Notes: generated from the letters alone by a model not told the origin. A stretch of 64,000 nucleotides of DNA from Xiphydria camelus (GCA_963678675.1 OY783193.1:31773082-31837081), one strand, 5' to 3'. Shown: positions 10,191-21,229, counted from the stretch's first letter. Numbers and translations: made by a program.

Positions 10191-10344
10191 CTCGCAATAT
10201 CAGTAAAATATTAATCAGTAAGTAATTGAAACAGTTAAAACTACAAATTAGTAAATAAATGATTGTCGTATACAAATAAAATATGTATACAAAAAGATAA
10301 AAATTTTCCGTACATTTACACTTACCAGCGGCATATGATTCCAT
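9673..10344 (-). CDS. Predicted two-exon gene, unknown function (178 aa)
   Basis: Exon 1 (10344-10326) reads ATG GAA TCA TAT GCC GCT G, followed by a near-consensus donor GTAAGT. The acceptor ATTGCGAG precedes exon 2 (10190-9673); the 135-bp intron is AT-rich. One base from exon 1 and two from exon 2 form a glycine codon, so the phase is preserved. The product has a basic stretch (YRKKKREEKQK) near residue 15-30, then a polar, Gln/Ser/Pro-rich region of about 140 residues without transmembrane segments or a known domain. Upstream exons are possible: the frame stays open toward a MITE that begins 18 bp upstream. Unidentified; could be a host gene or part of an old element. Confidence 0.45.
   Translation of the reverse strand: MESYAAGKCKCTENFYLFVYIFYLYTTIIYLLICSFNCFNYLLINILLILRGRGRQTYMWNYRKKKREEKQKNAAPHQAVAIATNSQQRQGLVMPGAAAGSASLSSALRFTEVPNLFINNTLPQPPLPEQSTSADSVQPRLHHYQIESTASPRDILNDTAQDKQQRMSVTQGAPETLQNVRYNGYETNINAHVEIDRQFNKNNFGAICSAGDRLWYEKKLKTS
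10326..10344 (-). CDS. Exon 1 of the unknown minus-strand gene
   Basis: Nineteen coding bases encode MESYAA plus the first base of a glycine codon, followed by GTAAGTG. The donor is strong, but so short a first coding exon leaves open that the true start is farther upstream. Confidence 0.4.
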
Positions 10345-10361
10345 TTTAGGTATACCGTAGG

Positions 10362-10716
10362 TACCGTATGTCTTAGCCAAAACCCCACAGTTGCAGGGAT
10401 CTTGAAATTTACCATCGGCCGTGCTTGGTCGGTACTCGAGTCATTTTTTACCGGTAGAAGTCGAGTCGGTAGTTAGAGTAGGTGTCAATTCGTGTGATCG
10501 AAGCGTCTAATCTCAAAATCGTGAATTTATGAATAATGGTAATTACTCACCATAATTCACAAATCCACGATTTCGAGGTTAGACGCTTCGATCTCCCGAA
10601 TTGATACCAACTCTAACTACCGACTCGACTTCTACCGGTAAAAGTGGCTCGAATACCGACCAAGCCCGGCCGAAGAGGTCCCTGCAACTGTACGGTTCTG
10701 CCCGGGACATACGGTA
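10362..10716. mobile_element. Palindromic MITE, TACCGTATGT-end type III
   Basis: Ends TACCGTATGTCTTAGCC and GGGACATACGGTA. The arms hold CAAGCCCGGCCGA and ACTCGACTTCTACCGGTA. The inner core (about 10440-10640) matches the GGCTATCGGGG hairpin core at 3034-5945. It lies 18 bp upstream of the minus-strand exon 1. Confidence 0.75.
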
Positions 10717-10799
10717 GGTTATGGAAGTCACGAATTCGTATCTAGTTTTATTAGAAATCGTAGTGAAACCGTTGTTATACACTGAAAACAGTATAAAGA

Positions 10800-10985
10800 T
10801 ATACGTTCTGGAGATAGAAGCGTCTAATACCGGAATGGTGATTTTGTGAAGAATGGAAAGCACTCACCGTTATTCTGAAATTCACGATTGCGAGGTTAGA
10901 CGCTCCGATCTCTCGAATTGATACCGACTCTAATTACCGACTCGACTTGTACCGGTATGAATATCGACCAAGCCCGGCCGAAGGT
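10800..10985. repeat. Degenerate copy of the type III hairpin core
   Basis: The right arm (GAGGTTAGACGCTCCGATCT to GACCAAGCCCGGCCGA) is well preserved; the left arm is eroded. It lies in the same orientation as, and 100 bp after, the type III MITE, so it may be part of an older insertion. Confidence 0.55.
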
Positions 10986-11147
10986 AAATGTCAAGATCCT
11001 GCACCGAGATCACACGGACACACACTAATGTCGTTAACATTTCCCCCAACCACTTCTATGAAATCACTCCCAAGCGAGGCTAAAGATGTCGTCACAGTCA
11101 CCCGATGCGAATCCGATAGAAAACGACGTCTGGGCATACATACAAAA

Positions 11148-11500
11148 TGTCTCAGGGAATACACGCCAGCGTAACACGTTGCATATCGGTTGGCACCTCC
11201 GATCCGCTGCGGTTTCCTGTAATTCGGTGGTACTACCGACAGCTCAGACACGAACGAAATAGACGTTTCAGTGCGAAAAACATCGATCATCTCAATAGTG
11301 GTGAATGTGACAGACGCTCTGACAGATAGTTTGATAATCGTTTGGATTTTTTTTCGAATAATCAAGATAGTGAATGGAAACGTCTATTTGGTTCTTGTCT
11401 GGGCTGTCGGTATTACCACTGAATTACAGGAAACCGCAGCGGATCGAAGGCGCCAACCGACATGCAACGTGCTACGCTGGCGTGTATTCACCGTGACACT
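11148..11500. mobile_element. Snapback element (AATACACGCCAGCG arms)
   Basis: Arms at about 11150-11265 and 11380-11500 are reverse complements (AATACACGCCAGCGTAACAC, GCTGCGGTTTCCTGTAATTC). The asymmetric loop holds a (GA)TAGTTTGATAATC stretch. A diverged partial relative is at 20424-20600, and the CACGCCAGCGTA box recurs in the small MITE at 26755-26858. Confidence 0.7.
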
Positions 11501-11934
11501 TTGTATACAGGGTGTCCTGTCATGTAATGTCCATACTGAATTTACGTATTCCTGGGGTCAATCTGGACCGAAAAGTCAATACAAGGGTCCCAAAAGCCAC
11601 CATGCGTGTGTTCCGTAACGACTATGAAATCCTTTTACGCTCCACAACAACGATTTCTCAGAGCACAGTTATGTATTGATCATCAAGGTGGTCATTTAAT
11701 ATCGGGTTTTGCCATCATATTCTTCATTGCTGACTGTACATATTGACATTAAAAACAAAAAATCGCTTTTTTTTACATACCTCGAGTTTTGCCTTAGTAC
11801 CACAGAGATATACGTCAGACCTAACCATTTAGAACCGTCATTTTTGACGTCATCACAACGTACTGTAGAACGTCAAATAGCTACAAGAGAGAGTGTGTTC
11901 GGTATTTTCATTTTATTTAATTTTTGTTAATTTT
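11501..11934. other. Intergenic with a one-ended mariner terminus
   Basis: TACAGGGTGTCCTGTC at 11513 looks like a Tc1/mariner end, but no partner end is seen downstream. The remainder is unassigned; short frames have no domain. Confidence 0.35.
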
Positions 11935-12123
11935 CAGATCAAAGTGAAATGTCAAGTGGACAAAAATGAACATTTTCATCCAGTTTTTTGCTGTCCTTCT
12001 CCATAAACATCGCAAATCTTGCGAGCAGCTTCAATGGCTTTAACACCTCAGTTAAACTCTATTGAAAGAAATTGTCGAAAATGCTCATTTCTGTCCACTT
12101 GATGTCCCACTTTATGATCTGAA
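11935..12123. mobile_element. Short hairpin MITE (TTCAGATCA end)
   Basis: TTCAGATCAAAGTGAAATGT at 11935 pairs with reverse sequence ending at 12123. The arms also share GTCAAGTGGACA and AATGAACATTTTC. About 190 bp, non-coding. Confidence 0.6.
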
Positions 12124-12392
12124 GATTAATAAAAATGAAATCAAATGAAAAAGCCAAATGTACTACTCAATAGAGCATAAATTACTCTTTCGAATAAGAT
12201 ATAACATTATGCCAAGACTTTTTCTTTCTATGCGCACTTTTAATTTGAAAAAAATGCCATTACTTATCAGGCAACCCAATATTATTGAATTGAATATAAT
12301 AATCGAAAATACAGAAGTCAACAAACACAAAACAAGAAATGACAAGTAGATAGGGCGTTCCATAATTACTGTCGTACATAGGTACGTAGTTT
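12124..12392. other. AT-rich intergenic
   Basis: No gene or repeat recognised; short mirrored frames arise from AT-rich sequence. Confidence 0.3.
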
Positions 12393-12714
12393 TTACACTT
12401 TTTCAAAATAATCTCCCCCACAAGAAATATACATGTTCATATGGCGAAACCACTTACAGAACCAGTCATCCCATTGTTGTTTGGGTATGGAATTATGGTA
12501 TGTACATTCTTCGTGAAAAGCAGCAAGCAGTGTGTCAGTAGAAACAAACTTACGCCCTTTCATTCGTAATTTTGCGTAGGGAAACAAACCAAAGTCACAG
12601 GGTGTGAGGTCTGGGCTATAGGGTGGGTGTTCCAACATTTTTAACTTTTGACTCTCTAAATATTGTTGAGTAGCGGCAGCTCTATGTGATGGAGCAATAT
12701 CATGGTGAAAGAAT
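12393..12714 (-). pseudogene. Mariner transposase C-terminal fragment (DD34D)
   Basis: Reading leftward from 12712 the frame runs FHHDIAPSHRAAATQ through PPYSPDLTPCDFGLF to a C-terminal GGDYFEKV and stop. The HHD aspartate and the PCD aspartate are separated by 34 residues, the mariner DD34D spacing. The N-terminal two-thirds, with the DNA-binding domain and first catalytic aspartate, is missing. The transposase is dead by truncation. Confidence 0.85.
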
Positions 12715-13682
12715 TACGAGTCCATCCGAGACTTTAAACACAAAGGGCCTAGCGGAATAAGCATGTGAAATCTGTCCCCACGCGTATCAGCACCAAATTT
12801 ATATTATCGATAAGCATATATGAGAAATTAAATCTCCTAAATGTTTAGCTCCCCAATCGCTATAGGAGGGGAGTTATAAGGGGCGAAAGTAAAATCAAAA
12901 AAACATTTTTTTTCCCGAACGGCGCAACCGATTTTCATGAAAAAAATATGTTAGTAACTCTTAAGAGCCAATTCCGAAAATAAATATTTCGAATTTTTTT
13001 TAAAAATTCGAGAAAAAATGTATGAAGTTTTTAAACAATTTTTTTTATGTTATAATTAATTGGAATACCTACCATTTTTTGTTCATTTTTCGTTGGAGTG
13101 TTTTTAATATATATTTTTTCCAATTACATCGGAAGTGTACCTCAGTGAAAAAAATTAACAAATGTACATGGCTCATCACCTACATATATTCTATATACAG
13201 GGTGGACCATTTAAGTTGACAAACGTGAATATCTTGAAAATTAAGCGTTTGAGAAAAATTTTTCAGGCAAAAGTACCATCGCTTTACAAGCGGGATTCGA
13301 TGGTTATACATTTGGTTTTTTGGTTTAGAATTTCAAGGTTATTTGAAGGTCAGCTTTGATTTTTTAAATAGGAACCCCTATTTTTTTTAATGATTCATAT
13401 TCTTCGTACAAAACTTAACAACTTTTGTTCTATGACTTTTCGTGTTTACTTTCAGCGTTTACGAGTAATTACGCATTGAACGTAGCAGTAGCAATAGAAC
13501 GTAGAAGTAGCAGTTACCCCTGCAATGAACACTACCATTGGCTATTAGTTTGGCTTTCACTTTTACAATTTCATTTATCATGTCACGGCTAACTGACCGG
13601 ACTTTATATTTCTACGATTTTCCCCGCAATAGGTCTCTAAATCCTCGCTAAAGTCTCGCTTAATCCAACCCGACGCAGGTAA
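12715..13682. other. Transposon debris; single mariner-like terminus
   Basis: Contains TACAGGGTGGACCATTTAAG at 13197 without a matching partner. CGCAACCGATTTTCATG at 12926 is reminiscent of 3' regions of RTE-like retroelements; that link is weak. No coding sequence. Confidence 0.35.
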
Positions 13683-14349
13683 TTAACCCCTTCAGACCTG
13701 GCGTACATCTGTATGTACATAGTTTTAGTTACACATACATTTATTTGTTTTATTAAAATAATCTATATAGACCTTATGTACATGTTAGTGCTCATGTTCT
13801 CTACCCACTAAAGCATTTTTGGTGCAATCTGGTGGCAAACGGTTGAACTAACCCCTCTTAACCCTCCAAAGGCGAAATTTTTATTTTATACACGATATAT
13901 TGACTGATTAATGTTCAAAATACCACCACATCAGATGATTAAAGAAAGCACTGTTAATGTGACCGTATGGTTGCACCAGCCTTTGGAGGGTTAAGTTTCA
14001 TCAGACGCAGATCGTGTAGGTTAGATGTAACACTCTTATAAGTCGTGGTCTATTTTTCTAGAAAAAAAAACAGTTAATCGGCAATCGAGCGAGTATTTGT
14101 TACTACTTACACCTTTATAAATATGCTAGAATGTTTATAATCTAAATACAATGTTTCTGCTTTTATCAAATCGGTGTAAAATTAGATATACACATATATA
14201 TAAGTACAATCTGAAATAAATATATTATGTAGTAGCATAATTTCCAAAATTTTTTCATAAATGTGTTTTATTGACCACTATGAACAAGAATCAAACGCAA
14301 AAAAGTGTTTTCAACAAACAAATAAAAATCAGGTCTGTGAAGGGGTTAA
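13683..14349. mobile_element. TTAA-flanked piggyBac-type element, family 3
   Basis: Ends TTAACCCCTTCAGACCTGGC and CAGGTCTGTGAAGGGGTTAA, with the TTAA duplicated at both ends. 667 bp, no transposase. A near-palindrome (TACATCTGTATGTA) sits just inside the left end. A smaller TTAA element is nested at 13858-13994. Confidence 0.8.
13858..13994. mobile_element. TTAA-flanked mini-element, family 4 (137 bp)
   Basis: TTAACCCTCCAAAGGC and GCCTTTGGAGGGTTAA form exact inverted ends on a TTAA target inside family 3. The interior is unique and non-coding. Confidence 0.8.
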
Positions 14350-14909
14350 TATTGGCAAGAAAATGAGTTCCACGGAACGACCGATTGGAAAAACTTGATC
14401 TATCCAGGTATAAGGGGTCAAAGTATCTTTCGAGGTAGCTTCATCGACGTAGTAACGGTACTTTGGGACCAGGGAAATACCATGCGTCATCCCTTATTTT
14501 CACCATTCCATTAGCTAATCAGAGCGCATTGCAGTAACTCACGCTACCCCCACCGCCTTACAATTTCTAGGCTACATACATAAGTCGTAAGTAAAATGCG
14601 CGTTAGTTCTCAGCTCTCAGTTCTCAGTCAGTCAGTCAGTCTGTCAGTTAACAATCAAAAACCAGATTGTCGTGATGTGTAACATTCGTGAATAAACATC
14701 ATTAAATCTACAACGTGTTCTGTAGAATATCCCTCCCAGGATTCCACAGAAGCTCTCTCCAAAAAAGCTTGAAGATATTCGACTCTGAGAGACGGGGTCA
14801 CTGAACAGATACTAATAAATCGTTGTTAAAAAGTAATCTGCAGTTTTGTTGATAGAGAACAACCAATCGCTTCATTAGTGTGTGAAAACCGCGAACGAGT
14901 GTGTTAACA
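14350..14909. other. Upstream region of the split transposase
   Basis: Contains overlapping TCAGTCAGTCAGTCAGT at 14627 and an AATAAAC near 14691. It may be a promoter or LTR-like piece, but no paired end or target duplication is visible. Confidence 0.3.
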
Positions 14910-15319
14910 ATGGAATCCTTAACAGTCGCAGAAAAAATCGAAATGATTTTCATTTATGGAGAAGCCGGTCGCAACATTCAGAACGCGCGCGAATTATATA
15001 CCGTATGTCCGCGATCAATCAGACCATAGCAAAATTACAAATTTTGCATGAGCACCCCAGTGGGTCTCCTCGTTCAATAGAATCACCGGAGAAGCGTCAA
15101 TGCGCATACGTAGTCATCATTGCACCATTGCTATGGTTTGTTTGATTGCGGACGTATGGTACACAGCGTTTTCCCCATAGAAGATATCCATCCACTAACA
15201 ATTGTAAGTCATATTACCGTGTTGTGCACCAGTTTTCTGAAGATGGCAGTATTCAACCAAGGAAAAGACAACGTCGACGAAGAGTAACTGGAGAAGAAAA
15301 TGAAACTGCAGTATTACCC
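14910..15319 (+). pseudogene. Tc1/mariner-type transposase N-terminus split by a MITE
   Basis: From ATG 14910 the frame reads MESLTVAEKIEMIFIYGEAG, the start of a helix-turn-helix DNA-binding domain of IS630/Tc1/mariner transposases. It is cut at 14999 by a 161-bp MITE and continues in phase from 15162 (RRYP...YYRVVHQFSEDGSI). Taking away the MITE and one TA leaves the frame intact, so the insertion interrupted a still-open gene. The frame decays after about 15319 and no DDE core follows. Inactive. Confidence 0.75.
14999..15161. mobile_element. Palindromic MITE, TACCGTATGT-end type I (copy 2, short)
   Basis: TACCGTATGTCCGCGATCA to TTGCGGACGTATGGTA with TA at each side. It keeps the GCATGAGCACC arm once; most of the second arm is deleted, so it is much less palindromic than the other copies. 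Inserted in a transposase frame. Confidence 0.8.
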
Positions 15320-15582
15320 AGATAGCATATTAATGTCGAAATGACGGCTTTTGAAGGTCAGTTCTGACGTCAGATGACGAAAAATTGATGCCATTTTAAC
15401 GTCGCAAAGACGGTCTAATTGCACATCCACACGACGTCAGAAAGATCACGTCATATAATATTCAACAATTTCTCTAGGCATGAACCCGCCAAGTAGCATT
15501 TTGAACATTGGTAGCCAGCCCTGATATAGTCATTTGTCATTTCGATTTCGGTTACTTTTGTTGAGCTTGATTATATTAGTCT
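15320..15582. other. Unassigned sequence before the foldback
   Basis: Repeated GACGTCAGA-type words at 15367-15450, but no defined repeat boundary and no gene. Confidence 0.25.
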
Positions 15583-17343
15583 AAGATCCGAACTAGAGAC
15601 GTTCTTCACCGATCTGCTTACCGGATGAAAAGTATTTTTTATCAAACATAATACGTCAATGAACATATCGCGTATGGGTAGGCTAATAAAATATGCTCAA
15701 GACTACCCTTAAAACTATGTAAACAGGTGAGCTGATATGAGCAATTTGCACCGATCTGCTTACCAATTAAACTATATATGAAAATAAAGATAATTTTATT
15801 GCAAACACGATGGTATAACCCTACCTGCAAAAAATCGGTCATGAGTTACGGTTGTAAGAGGCTTTGAAATTTATCGGAGCTAGCCAAGATGCGCGTACTA
15901 CAGGGAAATTTGCTATAGGACGCAACGTAGGAAGTGGGCGCGACGCGACGGTTAGATGAGAGAGAGTGCGTACATGCTGCTTTCTCGTACGATTGACAAA
16001 GATAACACTACTAAAATGCCGAGAAAAAGTGACTACAATGGAGTAGGTACTGGCAGTAAACTTTTAATTACTTTAAATTAAATATAAAATATTAAAATGT
16101 GAAAGATTTTTCAAATATTTTCAACTAAATATATGGATGGGGAAATATTAATATTTCTATCACAGAATAATAATATGTTAGTGATAATTATTCGATAAAT
16201 TTTATCTATTCTATAAAAATACCACAGCAAACAAACAGAAAAATTACATTTTTTAGAGAGCGATAAAAAATCATTAACAAATTGACGGTGTAAAAAAACT
16301 CTATTATAAAACAATGAATACAATAACAATCTTTACAAAGATTATAACAATATTACAACAAATACAATATTATAGCCTTCCAAAAACTTGTATGTTGCTG
16401 GAATAAGAGAGAGAGAGTGCCCAGATTTTATATAACAGTAACCTAAACAACGCAAAGACTCCAAGAAGAATTTTTTTTAACAATTTATCATTTCAATTTA
16501 TGAAATCTCACTTAGAGGAAAAGTCTAGAATTTTGTCTTTACCTTTAGATATTTTTAATGCGTTACAAACCCACCCCATGAGCCATCGCCTCCACTGTCT
16601 GTTTATCACATGTTCGGAAAAAACTTTCACTCGAAAACCCGGTAAGAACGTTTTTCCCCTTTTTCTGTACTTTCGAGAAAGAGCCATAAAGTAATAAATT
16701 GTCCCTTCTCCAGACAGGCAAAAATAAAAATGCAAAGTTAGTTGAATCTTGAACGAAAATAATTTTACCAGGGATCCAACAGTAATTGATTGAAAAAAAT
16801 AACGATTGAAAAAGATACTACATTACATTTATGTCATAATGGGGAGCACGTATTTTTCCGCAAACTGAGGAATGTAAACAGCGAGTCGCTCGTAGTCGCT
16901 TTTTCTCGGCATTTTAGTAGTGTTATCTTTGTCAATCGTACGAGGAAGCAGCATGTACGCACTCTCTCTCATCTAACCGTCGCGTCGCGCCCACTTCCTA
17001 CGTTGCGTCCTGTAGCAAATTTCCCTGTAGTACGCGCATCTTGGCTAGCTCCGATAAATTTCAAAGCCTTACAACCCTGATTCATGACCGATTTTTTGCA
17101 GGTAGGGTTATACCATCGTGTTTGCAATAAAATTATCTTTATTTTCATATATAGTTTAATTGGTAAGCAGATCGGTGCAAATTGCTCATATCAGCTCACC
17201 TGTTTATATAGTTTTAAGGGTAGTCTTGAGCATATTTTATTAGCCTACCCATACGCGATATGTTCATTGACGTATCATGTTTGATAAAAAATACTTTTCA
17301 TCCGGTAAGCAGATCGGTGAAGAACGTCTCTAGTTCGGATCTT
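15583..17343. mobile_element. Foldback element with arms of about 440 bp
   Basis: AAGATCCGAACTAGAGACGT at 15583 is repeated in reverse at 17324-17343. The homology extends about 440 bp inward on both sides (to about 16030 and from 16890), with a few mismatches. The 850-bp AT-rich spacer carries no recognisable protein. TAAGCAGATCGGTGAA is repeated twice within each arm. Long-armed, foldback-like; superfamily unknown. Confidence 0.75.
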
Positions 17344-18490
17344 GTACTATATCGAGTGATTTGCAGGTTAGGCGAAAGGAGATGTGTGAAGGATTCATTT
17401 AAGTTCCCACTCGCACTTATGTGTCTCTTATATCGCCCACCCTGAAAAATATATTTGGTATAGGCCCTTGTCACTATATTAGGATATCAATACTTTTTTT
17501 AAGTAAAATATTTTTGAATAATTTTTTAGGTTTATATTTTGGTAGGGAATGTTTTTCAAAACAATTTTTTGTAGGTTTGTTTTTTGTTGAGAAAGTTTTT
17601 ATAACAAATTTGTTTACGCGTTGTAAGTATATAATATTATAATACACTTAGGAATTTTGATGCTTCAGGTTACATATGACATTAAGCTATTTATATATGC
17701 AGATATTGAAAGTGACTTGGCCACTTTTTCGGTAATCTATCACACTGTAGGCTGGAGGGAAGAAGGAAGAGTGACCGCATACTTTGCGAGCGGCGGCGTG
17801 GTTTGAGGCGGTTTGAGGTAGGCGGTGAGGTGCGGAACATGTTCGCTGGCGCGCGATCGACCCATGAACCTTGCTGTGCTCACTGCGACAGAGAGCAGTC
17901 GGTCAGTCGGCGTGGAAGCTCCGCTCCTCGACCTTTCGATCTATGAGCTTCACGCCACGAATATAGACGCGGTTCTCCTACATGTGTGATACCTTTGATA
18001 CCTTAGTATGTGTTCGGTGTATACCGTTTCGCCCTCTCTTGCAAGTATTGCTAGCGCATTTCCACGTTGAAAACGTGGTAGTTAATTACCATCGTTCTCT
18101 TTCTAGAAATGATTGTAATCGTGCGGCACAAGAAGAGATGTGAATGGTTGTGATTGTAAAATACCTATGCCATTTAAAAGTATAATTATCTGCCATGGGA
18201 ATTGAAGTGGATTTCATTATTTTTATATATCGCGCGAAGAGTGATTTGTAGATTAATTGAAATATTGTAAAAGCAATTAGTTTTTTCTTTCTTCTCATTT
18301 TTTCTCGATCAAGAATTTTTAGTTTTTTTAATGGTCCGTTTCTACAGAACGTATTTTCTAGAAAAGCTTTTTCTTTAAACAGTGATTTATTTTGTTTGGA
18401 TTTTACTAAAAAATGTTACTAACTCTCAAAAGGGAATTGTAGTTTCTGCTGGAAAGAATAAATAGAAACCAATTACAAAAAAAATGAATT
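17344..18490. other. Intergenic; GC-rich island at 17745-18010
   Basis: The island (GCGAGCGGCGGCGTGG, repeated GAGGCGG words, TCAGTCGGTCAGTC) stands out against AT-rich flanks and could be a promoter or non-coding first exon. No coding frame is convincing. The flanks show nothing further. Confidence 0.3.
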
Positions 18491-19008
18491 GGTTTTAATC
18501 TGTATTTTGAAACTGTAAAACCTCGATTCATGTTGTCTTTTTAGTATCAAATCTCTATATGTGTTTATGGGTTAATTTCTATATAATATTTATTGTCTTT
18601 AATCTGCGTTTTGAAACAGTAAAACCCCAATTCACGTTGACTTTTTAACATCAAATCTCTGTAGGTGTCAATGGGTTAATTTCCATATAACTTTATTGGT
18701 TTTAATCTGCGTCTTAAAACAGTAAACCCCGATTCACGTTGTCTTTTTAATATTAAACCTCTATAGATGTTTGTTGGTTTATTTCCATAGAATCTTTAAT
18801 AGTTTTAATCTGCGTTTTAAAACAGTAAAATCCCGATCGACGTTGACTATTTCACATCAAATCCCTACAGGTGTTTATGCGCTAATTTCCATACAAACTG
18901 TTTTGGTCTTAATTTGCGTTTTGAATTAGTGAAAACTCGATTGGCATTAATTATTTCAAATAGCATTTCTATAGGTGTATATGACTCTCTTTGTATCTCT
19001 CTTTATTC
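18491..19008. repeat. Diverged tandem repeat, five units of about 104 bp
   Basis: Unit starts at 18491, 18595, 18698, 18801 and 18905 share TTTTAATCTGCGTTTTGAAA, AACCCCGATTCACGTTG and GGGTTAATTTCCATA. Units are about 75-85 percent alike by eye, so the array is old. Non-coding. Confidence 0.8.
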
Positions 19009-19064
19009 TTTCCTGTGATTTGTCTATACTTCTGCTCCAAGGTGATGAATCAAAAGAGAAAGGT

Positions 19065-19487
19065 ATAGAAATCTCGTGAAATGTAGCAATCTGCGTTGAA
19101 AACCATAAATTGTTTGTATGGATTAATTGATTGAAATGTATATACAATATTAGAGTTCGAGCCAGCGAAAATCAATCGAATCTTATATTAATAGAAATTT
19201 GTATATTGACACCTATAGGTTTCACGATTTCCCATACAAACCGATTGTAATGTATTCAAAATACTTCGAGATTTGCAGATGAAAGTCAATAGATCTCGTG
19301 GAATGTGAGAAAATCCATTAAAAATGATTGAATGCTTATCAAGATATACCGATTGAAATATATTAGATCGCGCCAGCGAAAACCATTCAAATTTATTGTA
19401 GTTTTATTGAAATTTTCACATTGCCACTCATAGGCTTTAGGTTTCACAATTTCCGGTACAAACCGATTGCAACGCATTCAAAATACA
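19065..19487. repeat. Diverged direct duplication, about 215-bp unit
   Basis: CGCCAGCGAAAACCATTC, the CATAGGTTTCACGATTTCC-type words and CATTCAAAATAC occur twice (19152-19262 and 19365-19487), with the CTCGTGGAATGT segment also paired. It adjoins the 104-bp array and may be a related satellite. Confidence 0.6.
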
Positions 19488-20423
19488 GTGAAAATCAGTT
19501 ATAAGGACTTTTAAAGGACTGTGGAAATGCGGTTGTTATAACCGATAGTCGTTATAACCAGTAATGTTATTTTTGTTACAAAATCCTATTTGATAGATAA
19601 TTGCATATGTAGGTATGGTTTTTTAAATAAATAATATAGAACGTTGAACAAAAACTTTATCATGAATATAGGAAAATAAAAAGTGGTTACTTAAGAACCT
19701 ACACTATAATTACGCGTATGACTTTTATTTTTTTTTAAGCGCGAGAGAAATGAACTAAAGTATACCGGAACTGTGTCCTGTCGCTAAACGTACTGTCAAG
19801 AACGAACAATATTATTTCTCAAAAGTGGGGGCGAATTGTATATGTAAGACATGTAATGTACTATTTCATGATACATTTTCATGTGGCGTATTTGCGTGTC
19901 TGTAGGCGGGTTGTAAGCAGCGGGTGTTTTCTTTACGATACTGTGCGACACTGTATCGCTCTGTGTCGACCCAGAGTGTTCCAACAGCGACACACTCAGA
20001 GCCACCAAATTTTTTAGAAATTGTATGTTTAAATAGTTGAAAATTACCATATTATCAATTTAAACATAACCTCCAATTAATATGCGCGTACGCCTTTGAT
20101 AAAATACTTATTAATATTATTAGTAGTGAGATCGTACTAAATACATACAATTGAGTGTAGTGGCATCTTGGACAGACACAAACGGTAAGATATTAAAAAA
20201 ATATATTCAATCATATAATTTTACTCTTTCAAAATTGTCGCAATGCTATTTTTTACGTTCTTTCCAGAATTGTTTACTTGAAAACACTGCGAAAATGTTA
20301 TTACTTCCTTCGAAGAAGTCCCTAATCACCATTGTTTTATCGGAGATGTAATTTACATAGACAATAATAATATGTTATTCATGGACACTCCTAATGAGTC
20401 AGGGTCTTTGGCTTAATACACGC
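19488..20423. other. Intergenic, no gene seen
   Basis: AT-rich; a TGTGCGACACTGTATCGC-like stretch near 19945 is locally repetitive. Nothing assignable. Confidence 0.3.
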
Positions 20424-20600
20424 CAGTGGGGCAGGTTGCATATTAGTTGGTTCACTCCATCCGCTCTAGTTTCCTGCAATTTGGTGGTAATACCGTCAGC
20501 CAAGACTCCAAAAATATTAGTCATCTCATTAGTGGTTGAAGTGACAGGTATGTCGATAATAGTCTCAGTATTTGTTTGTATCTTTTCCAAATAGTTAAGA
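20424..20600. repeat. Diverged half-copy of the 11148-11500 snapback
   Basis: Shares AATACACGCCAG, GTTTCCTGCAATTTGGTGGT and TCATCTCATTAGTGGT in the same order as the left arm and loop of 11148-11500. The right arm is missing. A TTCTGTCGCTGGTGA fragment of the TACACCCG snapback follows at about 20640. Confidence 0.55.
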
Positions 20601-21229
20601 AAATAAACATGGGTAGTGCTATTCTTTTTGTTGACACATTCTGTCGCTGGTGATGGAATCTACGCATGGATGACGCATATCTACGCACTTTACGGGTGGT
20701 CACAGTATCAAGTAAAATAGATGTACAATTAAGTGTAAAACCAATTCTGGCCCGAAAAATAGGGTACTATTTTTTTTTTAACCTACAGAAGAATGCAAAT
20801 GGAAAATATAATCATTGCGCTCAATTCGCGAGGCATTAGTTTACACACTATTCCAAGAATTTCTTCTACCCTTACTTAATCGAACTATAGGTACACGTTT
20901 AACTATACTTGGACATATTTCCTTTCGTATTTCTAAGAATTGAATTTCGTGCTAAATGACCCCCTAATAAGGGAAATCCGACCACTCTGTGCGCCGGCGT
21001 GAACGTGTCAATTCATATTATATTATGTACATTTATTTATTTATTAAATATGTATGCACAATGTCTATATTGTTTTATAATATACATAATATACAACAAT
21101 GTGTACAAAAAACAAGTAATTTGTATAATTTATATAATCTTGGTATATGAGTTGGTTACATCAAATATGTTGGTTAATATTTCGGCAGATCTAACAATTT
21201 TAGATTTTTTAGATTTAGCGGGCACGTGA
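20601..21229. other. AT-rich intergenic
   Basis: Poly-T and TA-rich words, including ATTTATTTATTTATTAAATA at 21030. No gene. Confidence 0.3.

Noticed and set aside
17745..18010. GC-rich island as a protein-coding exon
   Set aside because: No frame with convincing codon content or splice signals; described only as a possible promoter.
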